From IMG/VR virus record IMGVR_UViG_3300031726_000004, positions 1-62,293 of that record: DNA of 62,293 nt. One strand, 5' to 3'. Below, piece by piece: positions 1-8,974 of the stretch (positions within the stretch are counted from its first letter, which is position 1; each line of letters opens with the position of its first letter). The position numbers and the translations under genes are program-made. The notes below the pieces were generated by a model that saw nothing but the letters and a program-made list of their open reading frames with translations, searched no databases and had not been told where the DNA came from. The stretch comes from a virus.

Positions 1-20
1 TAACGACGACGTGCATTCGC

Positions 21-521
21 TTACTTCCTCTTGGTGATTGCCTCAACGATGCCGCCGCCGACATTCTGCACCACAAGAATGCCGACCACCGTTGCGATCA
101 CCTTCAATTCCGAGCCGGCATATTCGCCCGGAAGGGCCGCTATTTTCCACGACCCGACTTCATGTTCGATGATCCACGGATACGGCACGAAGTAGAAAGT
201 CAAGATACCTGGCACCCAGCGGCAGCTATCTAACATCACTTGGGCATAGTGCCAGATCGGCGTGACAGCAGCGGCGACCATCAGCCAACGCGTCCCCCAC
301 CAACCCCAACGCAACGCCGCAAGCGCCGCGTCCTCATGCATCTTGGCGACGGACGCATTGAGCACGGCGAGATCAACGGCTTGACCCGCTTGGATGTTGG
401 TGGCGTTGATCGATACATTGGCATCGGTGCGCTTGTTGATCACGCCGACGACGGATGTTGCCAGCGAATTGAACGCCGACGACGATATCCACGCGATGAT
501 CTGTGTCAGCAGCCACATCAC
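21..521 (-). CDS. Membrane protein, candidate 3-TM holin
   Basis: The 166-residue product has three hydrophobic stretches, about residues 77-97, 104-122 and 138-158, and a short basic C-terminus ending in TKRK. It lies just downstream of the endolysin and a second small membrane protein, so a role in lysis (holin or holin partner) is inferred from position and topology, as in the three-TM holins of alphaproteobacterial phages and gene transfer agents. The start is GTG at 521, overlapping the previous stop as GTGA; ATG at 518 is equally possible. No clear Shine-Dalgarno is visible, which suggests translational coupling. Confidence 0.65.
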   Translation of the reverse strand: MMWLLTQIIAWISSSAFNSLATSVVGVINKRTDANVSINATNIQAGQAVDLAVLNASVAKMHEDAALAALRWGWWGTRWLMVAAAVTPIWHYAQVMLDSCRWVPGILTFYFVPYPWIIEHEVGSWKIAALPGEYAGSELKVIATVVGILVVQNVGGGIVEAITKRK

Positions 522-805
522 GCGGCAATCTTGGTCACTGGAATATCGGCGAACTGCACCACCTTGACGACTTCGCTTGCACCCTCCACGGGCACGATAC
601 GCTCAACCGCCAGCGAATTGCGCCGCCGCAACAGTTCACAGACGATGCCGTTGAAGATGCCCCACACCGCAAACCACTTGACCGACAGCAGCGGCGACAG
701 ATCGGCGATGCTGATGACCGCCCAAGCGATGCCGGCGACGATCTGAAGCCGCGCCCAAAAGATGGTTTCCGAATGTACGAACCAATTCTTGATCGTGTTG
801 AGCAT
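518..805 (-). CDS. Small membrane protein, holin-like
   Basis: The 95-residue protein starts at ATG 805, preceded by GGAAAGG at a good distance. A TTG further upstream would run into the endolysin gene and is less likely. Two transmembrane helices are visible at about residues 15-35 and 42-60, followed by a basic RRR patch and a soluble C-terminal tail. It lies between the endolysin and the three-TM protein, so it is probably part of the lysis cassette (holin or antiholin). No family was recognised with certainty. Confidence 0.65.
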   Translation of the reverse strand: MLNTIKNWFVHSETIFWARLQIVAGIAWAVISIADLSPLLSVKWFAVWGIFNGIVCELLRRRNSLAVERIVPVEGASEVVKVVQFADIPVTKIAA

Positions 806-807
806 GG

Positions 808-1641
808 TCAGCCTTTCCAAAACAGCCGGGCGAGGTTTTGCCAGAACGTCAACTTGACCGGAGCGGGTGTGACTTGCGGCACGGGATCGGGCAACACGAC
901 GGCGGGCGCTGGCGTTGGCTCGACAGGCGACGGCAGCGGCGGCACCGGAGTTGCCTTGATGATCTTCAATTCAAGATGCGCGTAAGCGAGTGCAGCGCTC
1001 AGCCGCTTCAATGCGTCGGTACGGTTGGCCATGCCGTTCGGGATTTTCTGCGTCTGAGCATTGCCGAGATTGATGATGCGAGACACCGACAACAGATCGC
1101 CGACATCCGCATATTTGTTGCAATTGCTCTTGTTCCATTCGGCAAGCGCGGGCTTCAAGGCATGTTCGGCCGACAGCACCAATTCAGGATGGTTTTCGAA
1201 ATCGACACCGCACAACGTGCCCATGGTCCGATAGTTGTAACGGCCCGTGGTCTGCATGATGCCGCCGCCGCGATATATCCAGCCGTCACCGTGCTTGGTG
1301 TTGCCAAGCTCTTTGGCCTTGGACGGATTGCCGAGCCCATAGACCCGCTCCGCGATGGCTTCCGGATGATGCGCCAATTGTTGCGCCTCGGCTTCTGTCA
1401 CGCGTGCGCTGTGATGACCGATGCCGAAAATCTCCAGCAGACGCGGCGCGCTGTAGTTCATGTTTTCCCACGTCACCGAGAGATCGCCGGTCTCCGCGAT
1501 GGTCTGCGCAATGAACATCAACAGCCGCTTGTCGGTGTTGACCTTGTAGCGCTCGAACAGCGCATCACCATTGGCGAAGGCCGCGAGATATTCCGCGCGC
1601 GCGTGCGGGCAGACCTTTTTGACAAGATCGATTGGCCGCAT
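808..1641 (-). CDS. Endolysin, glycoside hydrolase 19 (chitinase-like)
   Basis: The 277-residue peptidoglycan hydrolase starts at ATG 1641 behind GGAAAGGG. The catalytic GH19/lysozyme-like domain fills residues 1 to about 215. The helix IAQTIAETGD supplies Glu50, and WENMNYSAPRLLEIF carries Glu59 and the ENxNYSA signature of phage GH19 endolysins. YRGGGIMQTTGRYNY is the second typical block. After residue 220 comes a Pro/Val-rich linker and a short amphipathic end (LTFWQNLARLFWKG), which may touch the membrane. It has no signal peptide, so release should depend on the neighbouring holin candidates. Confidence 0.9.
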   Translation of the reverse strand: MRPIDLVKKVCPHARAEYLAAFANGDALFERYKVNTDKRLLMFIAQTIAETGDLSVTWENMNYSAPRLLEIFGIGHHSARVTEAEAQQLAHHPEAIAERVYGLGNPSKAKELGNTKHGDGWIYRGGGIMQTTGRYNYRTMGTLCGVDFENHPELVLSAEHALKPALAEWNKSNCNKYADVGDLLSVSRIINLGNAQTQKIPNGMANRTDALKRLSAALAYAHLELKIIKATPVPPLPSPVEPTPAPAVVLPDPVPQVTPAPVKLTFWQNLARLFWKG

Positions 1642-1664
1642 TGAAATCCCTTTCCGGGAAAGTG

Positions 1665-2789
1665 TCAGGTGAGATGTTCGGCCGGCATCGTCGTGCCGCC
1701 GCCGCTGGCACCCTTGCCGCCCGTGCCCTTGCCGCTTCCGCGTGTATCGCTTCCGGCTTCGCCTTGCGGGCATTTGAGCGACAACGTCGTGCGATAGCCC
1801 GAGCCGCGCGCCAGTTCGTGCGTGGCCTTGTCAATCACATAGGTGCCATCGACACCGGGCCGCACGCCGATCACGATGCAATTGCCTTCGGCGCGCGCCA
1901 TCGGGTTGCCGTCGATGATGACCGTGCCCGCGCCCTTGTCGCGCGAACTTTCCTTGCCGGCCGATGTGCCATGACTTTTGGCCTCGGTGGCATCGGCCTT
2001 CGAATGCCGCACGTGCGCTGATACATCTTCGGACTTGGTGCCGCCGAGACTTTCAACCTCGACTTTTTCCTCCATCCACTTTGCTTTTTTGATGTCATAC
2101 CAGCGCGCGCGAACATCGGCATAGGAAGGCCGCGCCATGATTGGCGAAATGCTTGAGGTGATCAGATTGACGCCGACTTGCGCCATCACGTTGCCGATCA
2201 CGCCACCGCCCGCCGTCTGTCCCGAGTTGCGATCAAGGAAGATGCCGCGCGTGCCGCCGACCATCTTGAAGGTGCAACCGGTCTCACGCGCCATGCGTTC
2301 GGCGAAGTGCAGAAAGCTTTCGTGATCCTGCGCAATGTACTTCCGGACATCATTGACCGGGCCGCCGCCCATGAACGACATCGACACGCCGGCCTTTTGC
2401 GCGGCATCGCTGACCGCGTCTTTCACCGACTTGTCGTCGTGGTGAACGGTCTGCTCCTGCTTTTGTTTGCCGTGGGTGTCGGCCGATTTGGCTTCCACCG
2501 TGATGCGACGACCCGCGCCGCGATCGAAGATGTGTTTGACGTCATCGACCACACCGGAGAACACCTGCACGACGCCGCCATCAGAACCGCCCAACGCGAT
2601 CTCGACTTGCGCTTTTTCCTGCGGCATCGATATCGAGCCGTTGGTGTCGTCCAGTTCGATCGTGGCGCTATCGGCATTGCGCCCGGCGCTGTCATTGACC
2701 GTCAACTTGATCAGGCGCGAAGCGAACCGCGTCGATACGTCGGTGCCTGCGACGAAAACGAAAAACTGTGTGGCCTCGACAATGGCCAT
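1665..2789 (-). CDS. Tail protein D, baseplate hub (P2 gpD-like)
   Basis: The 374-residue protein matches the P2 gpD / T4 gp27-like hub family. Its N-terminal beta domain (SATIELDD, VEIALGG, FSGVVDDVKH) is followed by the typical FAERMARETGCTFKMVGG segment. The hub ring connects the tube to the spike at the tail tip. The C-terminal 35 residues are Gly/Ser-rich (GSGKGTGGKGASGGG) and probably disordered. It follows gpX by three bases in the order U-X-D, the same as in P2. Confidence 0.9.
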   Translation of the reverse strand: MAIVEATQFFVFVAGTDVSTRFASRLIKLTVNDSAGRNADSATIELDDTNGSISMPQEKAQVEIALGGSDGGVVQVFSGVVDDVKHIFDRGAGRRITVEAKSADTHGKQKQEQTVHHDDKSVKDAVSDAAQKAGVSMSFMGGGPVNDVRKYIAQDHESFLHFAERMARETGCTFKMVGGTRGIFLDRNSGQTAGGGVIGNVMAQVGVNLITSSISPIMARPSYADVRARWYDIKKAKWMEEKVEVESLGGTKSEDVSAHVRHSKADATEAKSHGTSAGKESSRDKGAGTVIIDGNPMARAEGNCIVIGVRPGVDGTYVIDKATHELARGSGYRTTLSLKCPQGEAGSDTRGSGKGTGGKGASGGGTTMPAEHLT

Positions 2790-2792
2790 GGA

Positions 2793-3023
2793 TCAATCCC
2801 ACAGTTTGATAACAAGAATGGCCGCCGTGGTTTCTTCCTCAAGCGGTGTCGGCAGAATGAATTTCGTACCGACAGGCAGCACCCCGCCGCACCCGGCTAA
2901 GCCGGGATTGACATCAAGCACGCGTTCAAGATAGCCCGGCAGATACTTGCGAAATCGGCGCATGATGAACCGATCCAGCGTGATGCCGTCACCTCGGATC
3001 GTCATCACCTCACCCGAGATCAT
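2793..3023 (-). CDS. Tail protein X (P2 gpX, LysM-like)
   Basis: The 76-residue protein has the P2 gpX / LysM-like pattern: a region with GDGITLDRFIMRRF, then VLDVNPGLA and a final LPVGTKFILPTP. GpX is a small tail protein needed for tail completion. It overlaps gpU by four bases (ATGA) and precedes gpD, the canonical P2 order. Confidence 0.9.
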   Translation of the reverse strand: MISGEVMTIRGDGITLDRFIMRRFRKYLPGYLERVLDVNPGLAGCGGVLPVGTKFILPTPLEEETTAAILVIKLWD

Positions 3024-3442
3024 GGCGACAGTCCGAACAGCGAAGCGAAGGCTGCGACCGCACCGGGACTGTCGGCGCGTTCGATCAAAATCGTCACGTC
3101 GATTTGCTGTCCAACACCATCAGTCGAAAGGTGCTGATGCACTTCACCAACCTTGGTGATGACAAACCACCCCATCACATAGCCATCGCCGCGCATGACA
3201 TATTGCGCGGTCCCGGTTTCGCGCAAGGTGTGCAGCAATTGCAACGCGCCCGACCCGCCGGACTTGAACGGAAACAGCTTGCCGATAATCGTCAGCTTGT
3301 CATCTCCTTCGCCGACATGTTCGTAAATCTTGCGGCGGCCGATAACTTCCTTCCTCGCATAGTCGGTGTCACGTTCGCGCGTGATCTGGTGCGCGTTCAT
3401 CGGCGCAATATCGAATTGCAATGGTCCGATCTGCAACAGCAT
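3020..3442 (-). CDS. Tail protein U (P2 gpU-like)
   Basis: The 140-residue protein begins MLLQIGPLQFDI, typical of the P2 gpU family, and carries GRRKIYEHVGEGDDKLTIIGKLFP with the expected Gly and Phe positions. GpU is a tail completion and tip protein. It lies directly after the tape measure gene and overlaps gpX. No anomaly was seen. Confidence 0.9.
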   Translation of the reverse strand: MLLQIGPLQFDIAPMNAHQITRERDTDYARKEVIGRRKIYEHVGEGDDKLTIIGKLFPFKSGGSGALQLLHTLRETGTAQYVMRGDGYVMGWFVITKVGEVHQHLSTDGVGQQIDVTILIERADSPGAVAAFASLFGLSP

Positions 3443-5178
3443 CAGCCGCCCGTTCTGCTCGGTGAGTTGGCACCATCGCTCTTGATCGCGTTCATGTTCG
3501 GCGTGCCGACCACCGGATTGATGTTGACACTGATGTTGGAGAATTGCGCCTTGATCCGATCGATGATCGGCGCGACCTTGCCCGGCAGCGCGTTTAGCTC
3601 AGCAGTGAAATTGGTGATGAAGTCATTGCCGGCGCTGGCCCCGGCAGGCCCGGCGCTCGGAGCCGGCGCAACGGTTGGCGTCACCGCAATCGGCGCTGCG
3701 GGTGTCGGTGGCCCCATCAATTCCGGCTTCATGTAGGGGAAGCCCTTGGCGTGCATCCAATCAAGCGCCGGCCCCTGAAACATCGACGGCGCGGTCTGCA
3801 CCATGCCAGCTTCTTTCTTGCGTTGATCAAGAATGTCCTGCCAACGCTGGCGTACTTCATCCGATCGCGTCGTGTCGGCGGCTGCGGACGTCGCCTGATC
3901 AATCGGTGACATCTTGCTTTCGCTCTTGGATTTGTCGAGCCCCGGCGTGAAGCCGGCCCAATCCTGATAGGCCTTCACCGTGCCCTGATATTGGGTGATG
4001 GCCCATCGAATGTTTTGGATGGTGGTTTCGATTGCTTGGATCGCGACGAGAACATCTTCCGGCACTTTCATATCGACCAATGCCGAGCCTGCGGCTCTGC
4101 GCAGACCTTCCAACGCAATCGTTAGCGCGTTCAACTTTGCTTCGGTGTCGCCCATGTAGCGATCGAAACCGGTGTTGATTGAGCCAGCATCGGCGCTTGC
4201 AATGCTGGCGAACAAGGCTTGTCGATCGGCTTCCTTGGTCTTGCTCAACGCGGTTAGCACCGCCACAAGGTTTTCATTGCGCACGCCCATCGACTTCAGC
4301 AAACCGAAATCGCCTCCGGTCAGATTGCGCGACAGATTATAGAACACCTCCAGCGTATCCTTGCCGGCTGCCTTGGCCTTCTGCATTTCATCGACGATAT
4401 CAATGTCACCTTTCTTGAACGCACCGACAACGGCCTTGGATTGCATCTGCACCATGGCATCGCCCAACGCCTTGACAGCGTCGGCACCTTCATCCATCTG
4501 CGGCGCGATCACGGCGGCCATCGATAGATATTTCTGCAAGCCTGTGATGCCGCTGTAACCGGAACGCCCGGCATCAGCCATCGAACCCGAAAGGTTTTCG
4601 GCGAAGTCACCGACCGCGATGTTCGATGCTTTCGCAGCCTTCGCCATCGACGCCCACGCCAACGGCATCTGATCACGCGTGAGACCCATTTGTGCGGCCA
4701 ACGCATCGTTGACCTTGGCGACACGTTCCGGCAACACGTCAAACACAGTGCCGACCTTGCCGACGTCGTTCAACATCCCGAGCGCTTCACCCATGCTGCG
4801 ACCGTTCTTCACCAGCACGGACATTGCTGTTTCCATCTTGTCCGTGGTCTGCCCGGTCGCTACCGCCGCGCTTTCGATGGTGTCGTGAGCCATCTGCATT
4901 TGCTCACGCGTCCAACCCGTGGCGACTCCGAGCCGCGACATGGCGCGCTCGCTTTCCGCGAACGCCTTCACGTCGCGCACCGCCTCTTGAATGGTGACGT
5001 AGCTCAAGGCCATCGCCCCGAGTTGCTTCATGCCCGTTGCAAATCCCGACGACGACAATTGGCCACCGGCCCCGCGCGCGGCACTGCCGATGCGGTTGAG
5101 CCCGCCCGCGACGCTGCCGGCAGGACCGGTGACGCCATCCACCAGCCGCATCCACAGCGTGCTTTCGCGGGTGGCCAT
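3442..5178 (-). CDS. Tail tape measure protein
   Basis: The 578-residue protein is Ala/Gly-rich and largely helical, with an N-terminal region (LWMRLVDGVTGPAGSVAGG) and a repeated-helix core seen in P2-type tape measures. It sets tail length and is packed inside the tube. At roughly 0.15 nm per residue this predicts a tail of about 85-90 nm. The C-terminus after residue 470 is Pro/Ala-rich. The position between the tail chaperone and gpU is canonical. Confidence 0.88.
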   Translation of the reverse strand: MATRESTLWMRLVDGVTGPAGSVAGGLNRIGSAARGAGGQLSSSGFATGMKQLGAMALSYVTIQEAVRDVKAFAESERAMSRLGVATGWTREQMQMAHDTIESAAVATGQTTDKMETAMSVLVKNGRSMGEALGMLNDVGKVGTVFDVLPERVAKVNDALAAQMGLTRDQMPLAWASMAKAAKASNIAVGDFAENLSGSMADAGRSGYSGITGLQKYLSMAAVIAPQMDEGADAVKALGDAMVQMQSKAVVGAFKKGDIDIVDEMQKAKAAGKDTLEVFYNLSRNLTGGDFGLLKSMGVRNENLVAVLTALSKTKEADRQALFASIASADAGSINTGFDRYMGDTEAKLNALTIALEGLRRAAGSALVDMKVPEDVLVAIQAIETTIQNIRWAITQYQGTVKAYQDWAGFTPGLDKSKSESKMSPIDQATSAAADTTRSDEVRQRWQDILDQRKKEAGMVQTAPSMFQGPALDWMHAKGFPYMKPELMGPPTPAAPIAVTPTVAPAPSAGPAGASAGNDFITNFTAELNALPGKVAPIIDRIKAQFSNISVNINPVVGTPNMNAIKSDGANSPSRTGG

Positions 5179-5196
5179 GTCAGGTTTTCCTATTGA

Positions 5197-5718
5197 TCAG
5201 GATTTCTCGATTGCTTCGCGGATGAAGTCAGGTATCAGCGCGGTGACCATCGACAGCAACGCCTCGACATCGGGCCACTTCAACGCACCGAGCGACACCG
5301 GATCGATGCCGGACATGCGTGACAGCAATTCCACGTTGGTCTTGATCCGCCCAGCCAAGAAATCCTGCACATCCCACAGCGACAATTGCCCGATGGTGAC
5401 TTCGCGCAAGGTAAGGTTGCCGACAATGACCGGATACAACAAGAAATAGACGCGTTGCCCTTCCGAGCCGAGATATTCGACATCCGGGCGCGGCGGGGGC
5501 GGTTCGGACGGTGCCTCGGCTTCGTCAGGCGCACCCATATGCGTTAAAATTTCCGGGACGGGTTCGGGGACCGGGCGCGGATAAGGCCTGTCAGCGGGCC
5601 GCGCTGGCGTTTCCGCCTCTTGGGCCGGGGCAAAGTCCCCCATCGGATCGGGATCGCCCCTTGCCGGGGCAAACCCGGCCGGGGCGATCTCCGACGGATA
5701 CACCCGCTGATCGTTCAT
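5197..5718 (-). CDS. Tail assembly chaperone
   Basis: The 173-residue protein has a Pro/Ala-rich, disordered N-terminal half (residues 1-80). The helical C-terminal half (YFLLYPVIVGNLTLREVTIG, then LWDVQDFLAG) resembles Mu gp41 / P2 gpE-type tail assembly proteins. It sits between tube and tape measure genes, where the chaperone belongs. In P2 and lambda this gene makes a second product by ribosomal frameshift. No convincing slippery site or second frame was seen here, so a single product is assumed. Confidence 0.78.
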   Translation of the reverse strand: MNDQRVYPSEIAPAGFAPARGDPDPMGDFAPAQEAETPARPADRPYPRPVPEPVPEILTHMGAPDEAEAPSEPPPPRPDVEYLGSEGQRVYFLLYPVIVGNLTLREVTIGQLSLWDVQDFLAGRIKTNVELLSRMSGIDPVSLGALKWPDVEALLSMVTALIPDFIREAIEKS

Positions 5719-6248
5719 CAGACAAGGCCAAGCATCGCCATATATTCGCGATCCTCAACCCCGAACATGCGGGGACGCGGCTGGGTCCAGAAATCCCACG
5801 TCCACCACTCCGCGCCGCCGATCCACAACTCATAATGCGACACTTCAATCAGCGTGTAGTCGTGGCCGAACTCTTTGCCGCGTTCGAACGCTTCCGGCGC
5901 GACCTTGCCGATTGAGCCGCGAAAAATCGCCTTGCCTTGGAGCGCCTTGCCTTCGCGCTTGTCGCGCACCACGCCGTAGGCGGTGACGTTGTTGACCTGT
6001 CCCGATCCAATGCCGAACATGGCGAACGCTTCAGGATCGAAACCGGCAATCTTGAATGTCGGTTCGATTTTCTTGATTGCGTTCATCGAAAACGAAATCT
6101 CGCCGGCACCGCCGCCTGGATTGTGATCGACGGTTTGATATTCAAGCGTCGGCAATGTCAGCGACGTCAAAGACAGATGCTTTGATTTGGTTGGGTCCGC
6201 GTCGCCGAGAAACAGCGACACGGCTTCAAGTAGCAGAATATTCGACAT
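5718..6248 (-). CDS. Major tail tube protein (P2 FII-like)
   Basis: The 176-residue protein matches the P2 FII tube family. It has an N-terminal strand region (LSLTSLTLPTLEYQTVDHNP), the FSMNAIKKIEPTFKIAGFDPE block and the C-terminal GHDYTLIEVSHYELWIGG. It polymerises as stacked rings inside the sheath. It directly follows the sheath gene, as in P2. Confidence 0.93.
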   Translation of the reverse strand: MSNILLLEAVSLFLGDADPTKSKHLSLTSLTLPTLEYQTVDHNPGGGAGEISFSMNAIKKIEPTFKIAGFDPEAFAMFGIGSGQVNNVTAYGVVRDKREGKALQGKAIFRGSIGKVAPEAFERGKEFGHDYTLIEVSHYELWIGGAEWWTWDFWTQPRPRMFGVEDREYMAMLGLV

Positions 6249-6279
6249 GGCGGTTTCCCTTTGGCGAGCGGGTGAGTGA

Positions 6280-7845
6280 TCAGGCTGCGGCGGCCGTGGT
6301 CTGCACGGTCTCAGTCAGCACCGTGGAAGCCGCAAGCGCCGCGATGGTGGCATCGAGCGCGGGGCGATGTGGCCGTGACATGATCGTCGCCAGCCGGAAG
6401 ACCGGGGCTTCCTCAAACCGCGCATCGATATAGATTTTGCCGGTGCGCAGATCGTCGGGGTTGTTCAAGTCGGGATCGAAGCGGCAGAGATAGCCAAGGA
6501 TATCGCCCTTCGATTGCGAAATGTTGAGGATGTTGCCGACGACGTTGACCACGGTCTGAATGGTGTGCGTGGTCAAGTTGAACTTGCCGAGATAGAAACG
6601 CAGCGTGCGCAAGCACGTCAGTTCGATGAAGTCGCGACCGCGCACCTTGTGATATTGCTGCCAAACGGCTTCCTCGCCGACATTGTCGATACCGAGAAAC
6701 ACGAAGCCGCCATCGGAGATCGCAAAATCATCGCCGCTTTCACCACGCACGATCGGGCCAATCTGATGCGTCATCAAGTCTTGGCCTTCGGTCGCGCCAT
6801 CAGTCAATGAAAACTCGACATCGCGACCCGGCCCGACAATCCCATAGATCGGCTGATTGGCCCATGAGTGGAACGGGCGGCCTTCATATTCGAAGTCACG
6901 CCGCACGCCGATGCCGATAACGCGCGGGCTTGCCGGCTTGCGCACGACGACGCCATTCTCCAGCACCTTGACATCGGGACTGACCAGAATAAGCCGATTG
7001 GAGCTAAGCGTTTCGCGGTAGTTGATCGCGGCAAGCTCGGTTGTTGCCGGCGCATCGACAACGGCGACACCAAGATAAGATGCCAAGATCGCCGGCAACG
7101 TCGATGCAATCGGGTTGGCCAGTTCATCAAGCTTGCATGTCGCAGTCGCGCCCGCCCCCGTGGTGTCACCTTCGCCGCGCACAATGGTGAGGATCGGCGG
7201 GGCGGTGTAGTTGCCCGGTGACACCACATTGATGGATACGACCTTGCCGCTATCCGAACCGGTCCCTAGCACACACTCACCGACAAAGCCGGTGCCGTTG
7301 ACTGTGTCGGCGGTGACCGTTGGCACCTTGGTGTAAGCGATGGTGCCGCCACCGCCGCCGATCGTGATTTCGCTCACACCATTCGGCGTTTGCGAGGTGT
7401 AGCCGGGCACGCAAACCAATCGCGGATAAGCGCCGCACACCGCACCCGCGCGCTTGAATGCCCAGATGCCTGAGCCCGCCGCCGAATTGCCGATGATGTT
7501 GGACATCGTATTCCACAAGGCTTTGGTGACATCAGGATCGGTGTCCTCTTCAACGCGCACGAAGATCACACGCGCCGATCGTTGCATGCGGCCAAGCTGT
7601 TCGTTGATCGCGTCCAGCGCATCGCCGATGTAGCAAGCCGGATCGATCAAGCGCGCCGTCGCATCCGTTGACGTGAACATGATCGGCGTATTGAGCGGGA
7701 ACGCCGCGTCAAAATCGGTGTCGAGTACATCCGGCGCTTTCACAGCCGGGCCGCACAGACCAACCACCGACATCATCGCATTCGACGGCGGGGCGGGTTC
7801 GTTGGCTTCACGGATGAACGTAAAGCCGAAATAGGGTGAAGACAT
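6280..7845 (-). CDS. Contractile tail sheath protein with inserted beta domain
   Basis: The 521-residue protein is a P2 FI-type sheath. The N-terminus (YFGFTFIREANEP), the AFPLNTPIMFTSTDATARLID segment and the C-terminal region with GRDFIELTCLRTLRFYL are typical. P2 FI has about 396 residues; the excess is largely explained by an insertion at about residues 157-238. The insert is Gly/Thr/Val-rich and carries VVSINVVSPGNYTAPPILTI and a GAGATATC end, a motif common in phage surface beta domains. The core resumes at ANPIASTLPAILASYLGV. The insert probably decorates the outer surface of the tail. Confidence 0.92.
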   Translation of the reverse strand: MSSPYFGFTFIREANEPAPPSNAMMSVVGLCGPAVKAPDVLDTDFDAAFPLNTPIMFTSTDATARLIDPACYIGDALDAINEQLGRMQRSARVIFVRVEEDTDPDVTKALWNTMSNIIGNSAAGSGIWAFKRAGAVCGAYPRLVCVPGYTSQTPNGVSEITIGGGGGTIAYTKVPTVTADTVNGTGFVGECVLGTGSDSGKVVSINVVSPGNYTAPPILTIVRGEGDTTGAGATATCKLDELANPIASTLPAILASYLGVAVVDAPATTELAAINYRETLSSNRLILVSPDVKVLENGVVVRKPASPRVIGIGVRRDFEYEGRPFHSWANQPIYGIVGPGRDVEFSLTDGATEGQDLMTHQIGPIVRGESGDDFAISDGGFVFLGIDNVGEEAVWQQYHKVRGRDFIELTCLRTLRFYLGKFNLTTHTIQTVVNVVGNILNISQSKGDILGYLCRFDPDLNNPDDLRTGKIYIDARFEEAPVFRLATIMSRPHRPALDATIAALAASTVLTETVQTTAAAA

Positions 7846-7879
7846 TGTCAGACCTCCGTCGAATTGCAGTTGCGGAATG

Positions 7880-8074
7880 TTACCAAGCGAAGCGCGGCAA
7901 CCAGTGTGACCCCACGATGGCCAGCGAGATCAGCGTTCCCGTAAAAAACGTGACCTTGATCGGTGTGGCACTTTGTGTGCCTGTCGTGTCGCGCATGCCG
8001 GTTGCTACCAGCACCAAGCCCGTGGCTAAAATCGTGATCACGAAAACAACCGCGCCAACGACGAAGGCCATCAC
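7880..8074 (-). CDS. Small two-TM membrane protein
   Basis: The 64-residue product has two hydrophobic helices, about residues 4-27 and 40-58, joined by a short polar loop (RDTTGTQSATPIK). It overlaps the upstream gene by four bases (ATGA) and sits just before the sheath gene. Function is unknown; a membrane protein inside a structural operon is unusual. Confidence 0.6.
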   Translation of the reverse strand: MMAFVVGAVVFVITILATGLVLVATGMRDTTGTQSATPIKVTFFTGTLISLAIVGSHWLPRFAW

Positions 8075-8388
8075 GCCGTCGTCGTCGTCTTTGTTGCTAC
8101 GGCTGGCGTCACCGGCACCTTGGGTGGATCATAGACCAGCACGTCAAGCGGATCGACGACCTTTGCGTACATCAGGCCGGCATTGACGTCAGCATCATCC
8201 GTCGCGATTGGCGCGTTGGTGAAGTCGGCAGCGACGACCTTACCGGCTGGGATGCTGTCCCAATACCAGAACGGTTGACCAACGCCCGGCGTGGTCTTCA
8301 CCAATACCGGAACGATGCTTGGCACGGTTGTCAGTCCGCGCACGATGGTCTCGCCCTTCAACTCGATTTCACAAACCAGTTTAGCCAT
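8071..8388 (-). CDS. Hypothetical tail-region protein
   Basis: The 105-residue protein has an N-terminal beta-rich part (VCEIELKGETIVRGLTTVPSI), a FWYWDSIPAGKVVAADF segment and a low-complexity end rich in Val, Pro and Thr (PKVPVTPAVATKTTTTA). No family was recognised. Its place between the fibre-type genes and the sheath suggests a virion or fibre-assembly role. Confidence 0.6.
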   Translation of the reverse strand: MAKLVCEIELKGETIVRGLTTVPSIVPVLVKTTPGVGQPFWYWDSIPAGKVVAADFTNAPIATDDADVNAGLMYAKVVDPLDVLVYDPPKVPVTPAVATKTTTTA

Positions 8389-8400
8389 TTGTCACGTCCC

Positions 8401-8970
8401 TCATGTTGGTAACCTGAAAACCTGCACCGAAAAATCAATCGGATCGAAAGCAGTCGCTTCGCCGTCAACACTCTTCATTTCGATCACGAAGTAATCCGTC
8501 GTCTTTTCGGTCACCTGACCCAACCCGGACGATACGACGAAGTAATTGAGATCAGGCTGCGGCAGCGAAAAAAACAGCATGTAGGAACCGACATCCGCAT
8601 AGACCGCCGCCGCAATGTTGAACAATCCGCCTGTGACGCCGACATCGCCATCGACAATCGGAATGTTGTAAACCGCCGCGACACGAGCAGGCGGCTGCAC
8701 CAGCGTTGCAACCGTGCGCACCTCATAGGTCTCCGTCACGAAGTCACGCACGCGCGTATAGATCGGCTCGCCGTAGGCTTCCTTGCCGGGCGGCACCACG
8801 AACGGCTCGACTTGAAACAGACCAACCGCGATTTGTTGTGCGATTGTCCACGACAGCCAGACTTGCGGCGGCACCTGCACATCAGGCAAGCCATTAGTCT
8901 TCACAATAATGGCGTCACTCGAATTAACGACGCGAAAGTCATAGGCTGCTAGTTGACGAACAAATTTCAT
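8401..8970 (-). CDS. Hypothetical tail-associated protein
   Basis: The 189-residue protein begins MKFVRQLAAYDFRVV at ATG 8970, with GGAG eight bases upstream, so longer starts were rejected. It is beta-rich with no obvious transmembrane segments or known domain. It lies four bases after the glycine-rich fibre gene and is probably part of the adhesion module. Confidence 0.65.
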   Translation of the reverse strand: MKFVRQLAAYDFRVVNSSDAIIVKTNGLPDVQVPPQVWLSWTIAQQIAVGLFQVEPFVVPPGKEAYGEPIYTRVRDFVTETYEVRTVATLVQPPARVAAVYNIPIVDGDVGVTGGLFNIAAAVYADVGSYMLFFSLPQPDLNYFVVSSGLGQVTEKTTDYFVIEMKSVDGEATAFDPIDFSVQVFRLPT

Positions 8971-8974
8971 TCCA

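Noticed and set aside
838-1644. Long plus-strand frames opposite structural genes
   Set aside because: Such frames throughout 1-28500 are shadows of GC-rich genes, with Arg/His-rich translations and no ribosome binding sites.
5197-5718. Programmed frameshift in the tail chaperone gene
   Set aside because: No convincing slippery heptamer followed by an extended second frame was found.
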